DNA from: Talaromyces rugulosus
Lineage: Eukaryota; Ascomycota; Eurotiomycetes; Eurotiales; Trichocomaceae
NCBI RefSeq assembly: GCF_013368755.1
Contig: NC_049562.1
Location: forward strand, 4,402,001-4,466,000
Direction of reading: 5' to 3'
DNA length: 64,000 bases
A program made the position numbers and the translations under genes. How positions within the stretch are numbered: position 1 is the first letter of the stretch; each line of letters starts with the position of its first letter. Shown here piece by piece: positions 40,889 through 52,599 of this stretch. A model generated the notes under the pieces. The model saw only the letters and a list, made by a program, of their open reading frames with translations. It had not been told where the DNA came from and ran no database searches.

Positions 40889-41836
40889 ATGGGCTTTACC
40901 AAAGTTGCACTCGTCGGCGCCAGCGGCCTTCTCGGACAATCCATTCTTCGCCATTTACAAACGTGCACTACCTCCAACTTTGAAATAACCATCCTTCGCC
41001 GCCTCGATGCTGGAGACAAAGCGGTAGCACAGCTCGACAGCAACGTGCATGTCAAGTCCATAGAGTACTACAATCACGACATGCTAGTCGATGCCCTCCG
41101 TGGCACCGAGGTGATTGTATCTGCTCTCAACGTAGCTGCTGCAATCCAGATAGACCCGCTACTACTCGACGCTGGCCGCGAAGCCGGCGTCAAAAGGATC
41201 TTCCCGTCTGAATACACTCTGGATATCCTGCACGAGGCGGCTGAGACGTTCATGGGCGAGTCTGATGCGCGCGTACGACATGCGAGACAGTTTTCCTCGT
41301 TGTTAGCCACCGACTCTATCTCCGCGACGACGATGGTCTCGGGCATGTTTGTGGATTTTGCGCTCAGGGGCCATCATGGCAATTACAATCCTAGGAAGTT
41401 TGAGGCAACTCTTTTTGATGGTGGCAATGTTCCGGCAACGGGATGCTCGTCTGATTTCATCGCGGCTTGTGTTGTTGCAGCGCTGCAAATGGCAGAAGAT
41501 CAGACCAGAAACAAACGGATTCACATTGCCGAAGTCAAGTATACTGGTCGTCAGATTCTGGAGGCCCTGGAGTTAGAGGCTGGCAGCAAATTCACGGTGA
41601 CTCAGGTCCCTTCTAGTCAGTTGCAGGAGAAGCTAGTTCTAGCTAAGGAGCAGGGGCTCGTCAGAGAAAGATTCATCCTCCCGGTTATGATTCTGAACTT
41701 TGCGGCTGTCGATGAGAATGGCAAGCCGTATGGTGCAGGGCTTCTAGAGGACGGACTGCGATGGGATGGAGGGGGTTTCTTGCATCAGAAGAGGAAGACT
41801 CTGGCAGAACTTGCCCATGAAGCGTTGTGTGCTTAA
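40889..41836 (+). CDS. NmrA/isoflavone-reductase-like NAD(P)-binding protein
   Basis: The intronless gene encodes 315 aa. The N-terminus MGFTKVALVGASGLLGQSIL carries the GxxGxxG dinucleotide-binding loop of an atypical short-chain dehydrogenase. The next conserved parts are DALRGTEVIVSALNVAAAIQ and AGREAGVKRIFPSEYTLDIL, where FPSE(Y/F) is typical of the isoflavone-reductase-like group. The substrate is unknown: such proteins range from ketone reductases to redox sensors of NmrA type, and many belong to secondary metabolism. No pathway neighbours are present here. The first Met gives the standard beginning, so the start is secure. Confidence 0.85.
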   Translation: MGFTKVALVGASGLLGQSILRHLQTCTTSNFEITILRRLDAGDKAVAQLDSNVHVKSIEYYNHDMLVDALRGTEVIVSALNVAAAIQIDPLLLDAGREAGVKRIFPSEYTLDILHEAAETFMGESDARVRHARQFSSLLATDSISATTMVSGMFVDFALRGHHGNYNPRKFEATLFDGGNVPATGCSSDFIAACVVAALQMAEDQTRNKRIHIAEVKYTGRQILEALELEAGSKFTVTQVPSSQLQEKLVLAKEQGLVRERFILPVMILNFAAVDENGKPYGAGLLEDGLRWDGGGFLHQKRKTLAELAHEALCA

Positions 41837-42322
41837 TAATTGTTAACTGGTTCGAAATTGCTCAGGATATCAATTTGTCATTATTGATAATAATAATGTC
41901 TTGTATGCATGTAGTAATTACATAGCCGGGTCATCTTTTATCCGAATCCGCTGAATAAGCTTCTAGTTCCTTCTGCCACCGCCTTCAATTCAGGCTTAGT
42001 ACGATCGCCCGACGCCTGACGACTTAACACCGCCGCAGGCAGCGTCTTATTTCTTCTCACCTCCATCTCATCGACATCCACCCCGGATTTTCCAGCGAGA
42101 CATGTCTGAGGGGTGCAAATACACTGCCAGGCCTCGCTGAGTTCAGTGCGTGACCGCCCATCCCGCGCTAAGCCGTGGCGTGGCCTTTGTCCATCGTTCT
42201 CTCATTCCCAGTTTCATCACTCCGCCACTCGCTTTTTCCACCTTCGCAAGCGTTCCTCAACCTTCTCCGGGTCTCTCCAAGTGCTCTTTCTCGATATATC
42301 TGAGTTCAACACCGCAGAGACG
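41837..42322. other. Promoter and leader of the TFIIB gene
   Basis: An in-frame stretch from 42113 precedes the TFIIB start but reads as leader (Ser/His/Phe-rich, MQIHCQASLSSVRDRP). No separate gene is supported. Confidence 0.5.
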
Positions 42323-43351
42323 ATGGGTTCTATGCCTGCAAACGCCGCAGCGGCGAAAGAGTTTAAGAAGAACTTGTCTGTGCATGTCATTTGCCCAGAG
42401 TGCAAGGAGTTCCCTCCAAATCTCGAGTTTCCCGGCTCTCACGAGACCGTCTGCGGCTCTTGCGGCCTCGTATTGGCAGATCGTGAGATCGATATTCATT
42501 CGGAATGGCGAACCTTCTCCAACGACGACCAGGGAAACGACGATCCATCGCGTGTTGGTGAAACATCCAACATCTTGTTGAACGGCGATCAACTGGAGAC
42601 GACTATTGCAGGAGGTGCCACGGGTATCAATAGGCAGCTTTATCGGGCTCAGAATAAGCTGTCTGCCGAAAAGAACAACAAATCGCTTCTGTCTGCGTAC
42701 CGGGAGATTGGGGCTCTGTGTGATGGTTTCAACATCAACCCCAACGTTGCAGATACGGCGAAGCTTCTTTTCAAGATCGTCGACGACCACAAGGCTTTCA
42801 AGGGAAAATCACAAGATGTGATCATCGCCGGGTGTATTTTCATTGCCTGTAGGCAATGCAACGCACCTCGAACGTTCTCTGAGATCTTCGCGGTCACTAA
42901 GGTGTCCCGGAAAGAGATTGGGCGGATCTTTAAAGCTCTGGAGAAGTTCTTCCACGAGAAGAACAGTGAGCGGAAGGATACCGTGGGTGCGGATACGTTA
43001 AAGCTACAGACATCGACCACCAACTTGAGCGATCTCTGCGAACGTTTTGGCGGATTCTTGCGCTTGGACTGGCGGGAAATCAGGGCGGCAATTGATCTGG
43101 CCGACAAGGTCACTAAGGATGGCGACCTTGCTGGTCGATCTCCCCTTTCGATCGTTGCAGCTTGTCTGTACATGATCTCCCATCTCTGCGCGACACCCAA
43201 GTCTGCGAAAGAGATTTCCAACGTTGTCGGCGTGAGCGATGGCACGATCCGTGGCGCCTACAAGCAATTGTATGCGGAGAAAGATCGCCTGCTGACCGAT
43301 GAATTTGTCGCCAGCTACAACGGCGACAAGGCAAACTTGCCGTCGAACTAG
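42323..43351 (+). CDS. Transcription initiation factor IIB
   Basis: The intronless gene encodes 342 aa from MGSMPANAAAAKEFKKNL. TFIIB bridges TBP on the promoter and RNA polymerase II. The zinc ribbon is formed by C24, C27, C44 and C47 (CPEC and CGSC), followed by the B-reader/linker with SEWRTFSNDD. Two cyclin-like repeats follow, at about 115-200 (YREIGALCDGFNINPNVADT) and 215-305 (DLCERFGGFLRLDWREIRAA). The last helix region contains TPKSAKEISNVVGVSDGTIR, the BRE-recognition area. Length and order match yeast Sua7. I chose ATG 42323 rather than the in-frame one at 42113, because the zinc ribbon normally begins within about 25 residues of the start. Confidence 0.93.
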   Translation: MGSMPANAAAAKEFKKNLSVHVICPECKEFPPNLEFPGSHETVCGSCGLVLADREIDIHSEWRTFSNDDQGNDDPSRVGETSNILLNGDQLETTIAGGATGINRQLYRAQNKLSAEKNNKSLLSAYREIGALCDGFNINPNVADTAKLLFKIVDDHKAFKGKSQDVIIAGCIFIACRQCNAPRTFSEIFAVTKVSRKEIGRIFKALEKFFHEKNSERKDTVGADTLKLQTSTTNLSDLCERFGGFLRLDWREIRAAIDLADKVTKDGDLAGRSPLSIVAACLYMISHLCATPKSAKEISNVVGVSDGTIRGAYKQLYAEKDRLLTDEFVASYNGDKANLPSN

Positions 43352-43766
43352 TTGGATTTTTACTGCTCCCAGATTGGCAATCGCTTTTTCTTCCTGTTAC
43401 GAAAGTTTGAGGAAGGTTATAACCATTTTGACAGTACATTGTTATTATTTTACGCATGCTTGCTGTTGAGACTGAATATTCTGGAGAATAACTAACATTG
43501 CTACGCATGAAATAAACATAGAAATAAAAAAGAATTGCATTGCTTTAGCTGCAGGAAATAGTTGAACAATAAATAATCGCTGCGTCCACGCCTTAGTAGA
43601 AAGTAGAAAAGCACGTCGGGAAAATGAGGGGTGACTAAGCCGCCCGTGCCAAGCCCCGTCTTCTGTTCAAAAGTCATCCCGAAACCTCTAACGATTCGCA
43701 TATCACGGACTGCCATTTGCCCCCTCCTTCGTCCACTCGATCACGCCCCCTCTACCCTCCGTCAGA
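43352..43766. other. Intergenic between TFIIB and ATP synthase h genes
   Basis: This holds the 3' end of TFIIB and a short promoter. No gene is seen. Confidence 0.5.
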
Positions 43767-44334
43767 ATGATGTCCCAATCTCTCAGAGCCTCTGTAAGTC
43801 AATCCATACCTCGAATTGGATCGCATTGCTAACCGCGGGTGGTGGTAATCCAGCGCTCGCTGCTCACCCGAGCCAGCCGCCAGTCCGTCGGCGTCTCCTA
43901 CCGCACCTTCCTGACCACTGCTACGCGCCAGGGTACGTGATTCTTTGCGATGAAAAGTTTTTTTCTTCTTTTTTCGTCTTGTTATGTCGGGGGGATATGC
44001 ATTAGACTGCGATACATACCTCTGCCAGGACAATTTTGAGCTAACAGGTGGAAATCAACAAACAGCCGACCCCGTCCAGGACCTTTACCTCCGAGAGCTC
44101 CGTGCCTACAAGCCCAAGCCCACCAAGGCTGGTGACGCTGAGGCCCACGTCCAAAAGTTCAGCGCTCCCAAGCCCCCGCCATCCCCCGAAGAGGCCAGCA
44201 TCGCCGATGAATTGAAGGCCTACGAGTCCCAGCAAGTCGAGGTTGAAGGCCAGGCCGTCGCTGGCGAAGCTGCTCCCAAGGAAGAGAGCTGGTTCGAGGA
44301 GGACGAGGAAGACGCCCCGACTGCTTCTCACTAA
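43767..44334 (+). CDS. atp14: Mitochondrial F1Fo ATP synthase subunit h (Atp14)
   Basis: The exons 43767-43793, 43854-43932 and 44066-44334 join in frame and give 124 aa. The presequence is basic and Ser-rich (MMSQSLRASRSLLTRASRQS), with cleavage expected near TFLTTATRQ. The mature part starts ADPVQDLYLRELRAYKPKPT, the conserved signature of subunit h, a peripheral-stalk component of the ATP synthase. The acidic tail ESWFEEDEEDAPTASH is also typical. The second intron (133 nt) contains an earlier AG that would give a different joint, but only the acceptor at 44065 yields the conserved Gln-Ala-Asp-Pro-Val-Gln-Asp sequence. Confidence 0.9.
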
Positions 44335-47300
44335 ATGTGGACGTTTTTCGGAAGCAATTTATCATCTTTTTTTTTATATATATCCCGCACCCACAGCCTT
44401 TTCTGTTAGATTTTCGTGGGGGGATTTAGGTGGGATCAATATCGACCAAGGGCGTGTGGATTTTGTTGCATTGCAGATCTAGGCAGGTGGTTTCTTTTTG
44501 GTTTTCGTGGAAACTACCTGTCTGCGCAGTGTGGAATGCTGTCATGGGTTGTTGTTGACTGCCGACGCATTTCGAGTGTACTGTCCCTTCAATTGAAGCG
44601 TGTAAATTATCATTAAAACCAGCTTCGAAAGTCAATTTATTTCTTTTGTTTGACGGTTCGCTGTTTTACTCGGGGTTTTTATTTCAATGTTGTGTTGGTC
44701 ACTAGTCAACTAGTACACGTGTATCAATTGATATAAAAATCGCGACTGCCGGCTACATATGTAGGTACAACAACATATTGAAGTCTAATCGTACTAAACA
44801 GAACATTGAAGGAGCATATAAAAAAAGTACATGCAGATTCTCCATGGTTTTGATATTGACAGTAGATAGCTCAGTGCTGAGAATATGATATGATATCACT
44901 ATTGAATTGACCAACTTATCGATGTCGACATTTCCCAATTGAAATACGTCACTAATACTTGGGTTTACATAAAAGGAGTTGGCCACATCAATTGATGTTT
45001 AATTAGTCCCTAATATTGAACAGCTACATTGGGGTAGTATCATGGTCGATTCATCACATGCAAGGCGGAGATGACTACTATGGACACGTTTTATTGTTTT
45101 AACGGTGAATAGACCCTTGCCATTATTCCCTTGAAGAAGAAAAAAAGAAGAAGAAAAAAACATTGCGATGAAAAATTCGCTTTCTGCACAGCCAAGCTCC
45201 TTGCATATGCCCTGATGGGCTTGCCTGAACAGCCAGCCTTGTCATTGGTTCTCAACAGCAGGTTCCAAGCCGTCACGGCGAGGATTGGGCGCGAGGATTG
45301 AGTGCGATGTTGCATGTGTATCGTTTCTAGTTGCATAAGATTGTTTATGCCATCAGTAGCTCACCACATGTGCAGTCAACAAGTTAGTTCGTTGACAACT
45401 CATCGGCTACAATTATTTCATAGGCTCACAGAATAAGCCGGCATGACAGTCGGAAATACCATTAAACTTTAAAAGCTACTATATTTGTTTACAGTAAGAT
45501 CGGAAATTAGGATCTAGGAACAATCATCTCAAACTCATAAGAAATAGTATTACCGGACTTTTTTTCTACATCTTAGTTACTTGACCCCAAAACCTGTAGA
45601 GCCGTAAAGTAACAGCGTAGCAACTAAGGGTAAACCTCAAGGGACTTCCCTAGTCGTTTTCTGCAATCCACTGTCTATTGATGTGACTTGTCCATATACT
45701 AGATGTCGGTCAAGGAACCAGCGATCGATTTCATCGAAGCTAAAGCCGCGTCCCAGCCGTCAAGTTTTTAACCCGTGTGTGCATTGCATACATGCATAAA
45801 TACGTGCACAATGCATATGCCCATGCCATTCTTGGCTTGGGTCGTACAAGATCAATATTTGTGGCTCTGTTTGGAACCGGTCCGCTGGGTTGTATGTAGT
45901 ATCCATTATTGGGCGTGGACCACTTAGATGCTCGGTATATAGACCGATCATCCAACATGAGCTATTAGACTCGACCCTTGTCTTCCGAAGTGCAGAGAAC
46001 AAATACTAATTTTGATTCCCTTGAATTCGTTGGCGGGAAAAGAAATATTAAACTTGAATGGTTATGTCCCCCCTCCACATCGAGTTTTGAGTGTACGACC
46101 GCACTCGAGCACAAAAGCCAATGGCATTGTTTTAACCAAAGATTTAAACAAATCACCTTGTTACCTCGTTCATTCCATTATTGTAGGTGTCACTCTTGGC
46201 CATGAGAGCCCCCTGTAATCAATCACTCAATCATTGCAGTGGGGGGAGGTAGATCGTTCCTCCTTCGGATGTCGGGAATTCTCTTACTCCACCAGTCTCC
46301 ATACCATGCCACGCCGCCGTGCATGAGATTCTGCAGCTGAGCCAATTTGTTTTTCTCAACAATCGTATTCACAGAAAAACGTAACTAAAATGGATTGGAT
46401 TTTCCCTCGTAAGCAGCTATTGCAGGCTTTGCCGCCGCCCTGGAGCCGTCCGAAATATGAACGAGTTACGCAGACAAGTAAATGCGGCGGAGTGCAGCAG
46501 TGTGAGCTGGCAGGGCTGACGCTGTGCGGCCATAGCGAATTGGAAGGGAGAAAGAGTTAAAAAAAATAAAACTCAAACTCTGCACAGTTAGTTAGCATGA
46601 GGAGCCACTGCACTGCTTCGTATCTCGGGGACCGCGCGACCCTGGCTATAATAATAATGGGTTGAAACTTTTGAGCCCGAGTCAACCCTTCATGTAATAA
46701 ACTGTTTCACTTCCTACGTCAACGACGTCAACGACTCAGGGAGATGATTCCTCGCTGAAAGATCGAATCAGCCAACGGGGCCGTGCTCGTCTCCGGGGCC
46801 CTACTTAGTACTGAACCAGTGAACCCTAATAATAGTACGTAGACTAGCACACGTAGAGTGTTACCTGGGCGTGTACGTACTTAGCTGTAAGCTGGTAGGA
46901 GCCCCATAAATACAGTAATGCGTGCTGACTTGTCGGACCTGGGTAGCAGTAGCTGTTAGCGTCTGTGGCGCGGTCCTCTCAGTGCCGGTGGACTGCGTGC
47001 TGGACAGATTGGACGACGCTCATTCGTAGTGCTCGGCGCTATTGTCAATGAAGTACGATCGCGCTCCACAATTCATCGTCTACTAATGAATCAGAAGGGG
47101 AAAAAAAGGTGGGAAAAGGGTCAAGAAGCGGTGCTGGAGTTGCCTGAGGTCGGTCTCCCTTGAATGCAGATTTCGAGAGACTGGGTGATAGTCTGCTGCA
47201 CGGGGTGCTCGCAAGACATTTGCAGCTCGAGCACGTCAGTGTAAATAAGCAGTAATCGCGTCATTTAGCGAGTGATGCGCGCATTGACATGGTGCATTGT

Positions 47301-48053
47301 AGCCGTAAGAATTGGTTACCATACATAATAAAATAATAGAGAGAAGGTCGTCAAGACTCGAGAGGCTCCGCTGGGTGTTTGCCTCGCTCCTTCCCTGCCC
47401 GCCTTCATTCCAGCACTGTTTCACTTCCGTCCGTCCTCCAACTAGCAACTAGCACTACGTATTCGTCTCTTCTTCTCCCCTCTTCTCTCCTCTGCTCTCC
47501 CCCTCCCTTGTCCTTTCTACTTTTCTTCTCATTAGCTTCGTTGGCGATCTTCTATTCGTTGTTCTCGAAAATCATCTCGCTTCCAATTTGTCCATTGTCA
47601 GTGCTGCGCCTGGGACTGACTGACTACCTCTTAGCCCGGACCCCAAGCGTCAGTCGCATTGTCTCCCACCACTCACTTTCTCCCCCAGCTGTCGTTTCCT
47701 CCACTTTTTATTTCCTCATTTATTATTGTCTATACACCCCCCCGGTCGATCACTACTCCCTAGTCCACATCCGAAAGTCCCGTGGTGAACATTTCTCGCA
47801 CTTCTCATACCTTTCCAGCTCACCTTACAGCTTCAGCATTCCGCTCGTCGTGCCCTCCCATTCACCGATCTGCAGTCGCCGCCCGCTGGAAGGACGCTGT
47901 TTCTGTGGGGGGAAAAAAAGGAAGGGGAAAAAATAAAGAGTATCACTCTTAACGCTATTCGAGCAATGCGTATGCTCTGAAGTTTTCCGATATCACCACG
48001 TCGTGGAGAGCTGGTCTCTCCGGACACCCAGCATCGAATAAGAGCCGCTGGCA
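44335..48053. other. Long intergenic region with pyrimidine-rich leader
   Basis: This is about 3.7 kb without a supportable gene. From about 47380 to 48053 the plus strand is very CT-rich and is probably a long 5' leader or promoter of the DUF1765 gene. The 185-codon frame there (47379-47936) is Ser/Leu/Pro low-complexity. No RNA gene is recognised elsewhere in the stretch. Confidence 0.45.
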
Positions 48054-51000
48054 ATGGCACTTCTCTCCGACGTCCTACAGGCCCAGCAGCTGCCTCCCCA
48101 GCCAAATCCACCGTCGATCCAATCCGCCGCTGATCCGCGCTCACCACCGTCCCTTCACCGAGCTGCGAGCTTCGACTCGGCCAAGGAAGAAGAGGGTGAC
48201 CATGGTCCCGGCTCGCCCGGTGTCAAAAGGACATTTTCCGACCTCAGCCTGTCTTCTTCTTCAAAGAACGATTTATCCTTCCGCGAAAACCTCTTTGCTG
48301 GCAAGGAAATTCTGCGCCGAGTCACCCTTCGCTCGCCGAACAAATCCAAGGCTGCCGTTCCCAGGAGCATCCCTCGGGAGTCGCCCAAGGTCCCTGCCAC
48401 AACCTCTGCAAATGGCAACACGTTGAAGCAGAAGCCAACCCTCACAGTGACTGGAAACGGCATGGAAGATATTGGTGGAGAGAGTCGGTTGCAACCTCCT
48501 GTCAGACCAACGAAGGCTCGCTCGGTTTCTGGGAAAATCGCTACTCTTGCTCGAGTCCCGTGGATGGCCAGTTCTCGATCGCCTTCGCCGGCAAGCACCG
48601 ATTCAAAGAGAGGAACATCTACTTCCCGAGAGCAATCTCCGACTCGGGTTTCTCAGCCAGGGGTTGCCGATGATGCCTCGCTGCGAAGCGAGCAGGCAAC
48701 ACCAGCAGACCTGCCTGAAGATAGTAGCAGGAGAACTGGAAATAAAAGAGCACGGCGCCCGTTGAGCGCCTTCGTTCCGCGAACCAAATCTGCCGACCCT
48801 TCACCAACACCGCCTTCTCCTTCCCTTCGAGGGAGGAAGTCGCTCGACCAAGTTATGCCGCACCATGTTTCCACTGCCGATTTACCACCTCTGCCTAAAG
48901 CACCCGTTATATCTTTGCCTTCGACTATCGACCCTCCCCGAAAGAAAGATCAGCTATGGTCTGTTTTCAGAAGCCTAGAGGCCGACCTACACAAGTTTCA
49001 AGCCAAATCAACCAATCTCAAAGTCAACGTGATACGCTCGTCGCTTCTACCTTTCCTCTCTCGGTATGTGTCTCACCCGTCACTCAACTCTCTCCGGCCC
49101 GAAGACCTTGATCGCCGAGTAAATATCTTGAATAAATGGTGGACGGCGCTACTAGCCATGTTGCACGGCAGAAATCATCAATCGGTATCTGGAACCGACA
49201 GACCCGCCTATTTGGAAGCTATGACGGGTATCATGATGCGAATGGAATGGCAGATACCGTATCAGCCACATGCCTTTTCGGCCACAAGCTCCAAGTCCTC
49301 GTTAGAATCGAGCTCGGATGACTTCTTGGTTGAATCAATCTACCACAATGTCAGAAACATATTCAACCAGAATCTACTCTCGCAAATGTCTTTTGTAGTA
49401 GACAGGATGTCTGTGAAGCAGGCACCAGCTAGTCTGGTGATATTTTGCGGTCAAGCATGCGCCTATGCTTTTTACTTTTGTCCTGGGATCGCCGATATGT
49501 TGGTGCGACTTTGGAACATACCTGCCGACATACTTCGCCGAATCTTTACAGATCCATCTATTCACAAAGGTTTGGGGGTGAGATCAATTGCTCGGGATCT
49601 TGCCGTGGGCTTTCCTTTACCTGTGAGACCTCTGGCCTTTGCTTCCCACGCTGCTGTAGCCAAATACTTTCGCCAGCCGCTAAATTTACCGTTGAGTGCG
49701 GTACATATCCAATGGCATGGCCCGTGGGTATCTCGCTGGTGTGGCCGAGACAGTGATTTATTCTTTGTGTTTGTCAAACATTTCCACATCCTGCATTGCA
49801 ACTTTCTATCTGCAAGGACGGAGTACTCACAACGCATTTTCGCCCCCGCCATGCTATTAGTACAAGGCCAACTATTAGTCGTTCTGGAGGATACTATTTA
49901 TCGGCAATCATCCTCGCAGATGCCCGAAAACACTGCAACCAGTTCGGTTACTTTTGATGATTTGATGGGGGGGCCTGATGCAGCTATGTCTGCCTTGCCA
50001 CTAGGGGGAGCAAACTGTCAACGGTCAATGACAGAAAATCGACTTATTACACTTTTGCGAGATTTACTATCAGATCCGTCCCCGAACTTGGAACAAGCAC
50101 GGCGAAGTTATACTGATACATTCATGCGCACATTGAAATCTGCTGCTCGGCGAATATCTTTGTTCGATCACAATGCCTGTTTTATCTTATGCGACTTTGT
50201 GGAAGAAGCGGCTCCTTTGGTAAATCGTTACAGTCGAAAAATCATGGAAGATGTTTTTGATTGGCCATTTTGGGTGGATGTGTGTAAACAAATGACTCGC
50301 AGTCAGAATTCTTTGACCGAGGTCCGTCTCTTCGCCTTCGTTTTCTCTATCTGGAAGACCTGGACATCGGATCCAAAGCGGCATCGCGAGCTTTGTGAAC
50401 TTTTCTTGCTTAATGATGAGTACTTTTACCATTATTTCAGCCACTGGAGTCCGATGGTGCGGGCCTATTTTCACCGACTGCTTTGTTGGCGAGTGGCACG
50501 GTTCAACGAATACCCAACACCCGTGGATTCGTAAGTATTTTGGCTTATTTTAGAAACCTGCTTGAGCTAATATCCATCAACAGAGAAATTTATGAACTTT
50601 TTCTGGACAAACTGGAACAAGTTTGGGCGTACTATTTGTCTACCCAATCGAAGGCGGCAAAGGAAAGAAAAACACCTCTATCGTCTGCTCCTTGTACCCC
50701 AGCTCCTGGCCGAAGGATTTTAATTATTCGTTGCGACAATCAGCAACCCTCCCCGACAAACCTCTTTACCTCATTTGATAGGGTCACCACACCACCTTCT
50801 ACGTTAAACAACGGGGGATATCGAAGCCATGGGGTTCTCACAGTTGACCCCAGTGGATTCCCTCCTGAATCTCAATCAGCACCAAAGCGGAGGTGGAATA
50901 TGCTGAAGAGTATGTTCACTGCGACCAACAACCCCAAACCCGGGGAAGTTACACCACCTGGGAGCTCAGATGAGAGCGAGACCACCAATCCTGTGGATAA

Positions 51001-51568
51001 TTTCATGGGAGACTCCATTACTCCTACGACCAGCTCAAGCTCTCAGGACAGTGGCAACCAAGCGGCCTCTGACGGTGACAGCTCACACGAGCTCCAAAAT
51101 CCACACCAGCCATACATCTTCAAATTCTCTCTGGAATGGCATCAGTGGAGTGGGCCTAGCAAGAACCGGCGTCTATACGCCCCTGGACTACCCAACAGCA
51201 CATTTATTCACGTTCAACGTCTTCGCACATCAGCTTTATCTGGCCCGGCAACCGATGATGAACCACCAACGGACGACTGTATTGATGAGCTCAAAGGGGA
51301 CCAGCGAGATACCGACACGTCCACTGCCAGCACGTCCAACTCTTATGCCACAAACAAAACATCGGTCGACGAAGCGGAAGCTTTTGATACCAGCAAACTC
51401 CGCAACGAGCGCCTCGTGGCTAGTAAATATGCAGGTCGCGCTCTCGCAGAATGGTCGCAGGTGGTATCGGAGTGTGATAACTTTTACGAAAGGAGACGCG
51501 ACGAAGGCGTTCCTTCGGATGACCTAGTCGAGATACCTACCCTCAGTGTAGACAGTTTTCGGAAATAG
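48054..51568 (+). CDS. DUF1765 (UPF0592) family protein
   Basis: The exons 48054-50530 and 50584-51568 join in frame (TPVDS-EIYELFLDKL) across a 53-nt intron and give 1153 aa. The first third is disordered and Ser/Pro-rich, with many SP and RxxS sites (SRSPSPAS, REQSPTR). The central part, about 300-850, matches the large helical DUF1765 region of fungal UPF0592 proteins (ASLVIFCGQACAYAFYFCPG, QWHGPWVSRWCGRDSDLFFV, WPFWVDVCKQMTRSQNSLTE, FSHWSPMVRAYFHRLLCWRV). The C-terminal part is again low-complexity and ends with a conserved block (LVASKYAGRALAEWSQVVSE). The molecular role is not established. Confidence 0.85.
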
Positions 51569-52599
51569 GACATAAACATCATTCTGTCTATTCTCAGCAT
51601 TTTCGCGAAACAGTGAGCAACCAAGTACATTTTTTCGGGCATTTTTGGCGTTTTTCTTTTTTTTGTACCATTGAACGGACAGTCCTATCTCGACATACCA
51701 TTATGCATTCTGTGTTAGGAGGTCATGGCATACTTTCTTTTTCTATTCTACATGACATCTCATTCAGTCATATTCATTCGGTCTTTTTATTTTCTCGACC
51801 GTTAGCGGCGGTTTTTTGTTTTGTTTTCGGCTTTGGGCTGTTTTACCTTTGTGGCGTTGATTTACTTTCTGTCTTTTTTGTTCACCCACCTCTTCTCTCG
51901 CTATTGCTGCAAATATATGCAGTTGTAAACTGTGACTTGTTCATTTTCTCTCGTTTCGAGGTTTGTTTTTTTGAAGCTACTTCGTTTGGAAATAATACCC
52001 CGAATTCAATGGAACGGAGATTCAAAATGTTTGAATCCTATAATTATCATGATTACTGTGTTTCCATCGAGTAAACTTGACATCTAACTTTTTGTAATAA
52101 AAAAATCCGTATAAATAGATAGGACTGAAGAAATAATGATAACGGTTGGAGAAGAAGAGAAAAGAGAATACTACAAATATCAATTGATCTAGTCTTAAAA
52201 GAGCTTGCACACTTGAATTTTAGTAACCAAAATTGTTAATTTCGTCTCTATGAAAACACGCAGTTGTGAAAAAAAAAAATTTGGGGAGGTTGATTGGATG
52301 TGAAAATGACAAAGTATACTGACTGTATAAGCTATACAACAGTCCATATAGCCAAGGGAGGGAGATATGGTAGTCTGTAATATCGAGACATGAACGCGTG
52401 TATCAACGCTGATAAACAAGGTAGTGAGGTTTAAATAAAAGTGAGTTTTTCTAACGAGGAAGAGACATCTTTATACACAGGATATATAGATAAGTGATGG
52501 TGGCATGTACAATTATGAAGGAAAACCGGAAAGGCGCTAGAAAGAAAATACAACACAAGCGAGAGAAAAAGAAAAAGAGAAAACCGAGAAACAAATAAA
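51569..52599. other. Intergenic, convergent 3' ends
   Basis: This is a T-rich spacer between two convergent genes. No gene is seen; the 153-codon frame at 51613-52074 is Phe/Ser-rich read-through of T-rich DNA. Confidence 0.5.

Noticed and set aside
42113..42322. N-terminal extension of TFIIB
   Set aside because: In frame but not like TFIIB; the Met at 42323 gives the usual distance to the zinc ribbon.
42649..43245. 198-codon minus-strand frame
   Set aside because: Antisense to TFIIB; no independent support.
47379..47936. 185-codon plus-strand frame
   Set aside because: Low-complexity Ser/Leu/Pro translation of CT-rich leader DNA.
51613..52074. 153-codon plus-strand frame
   Set aside because: Phe/Ser-rich translation of T-rich 3' region after the DUF1765 gene.
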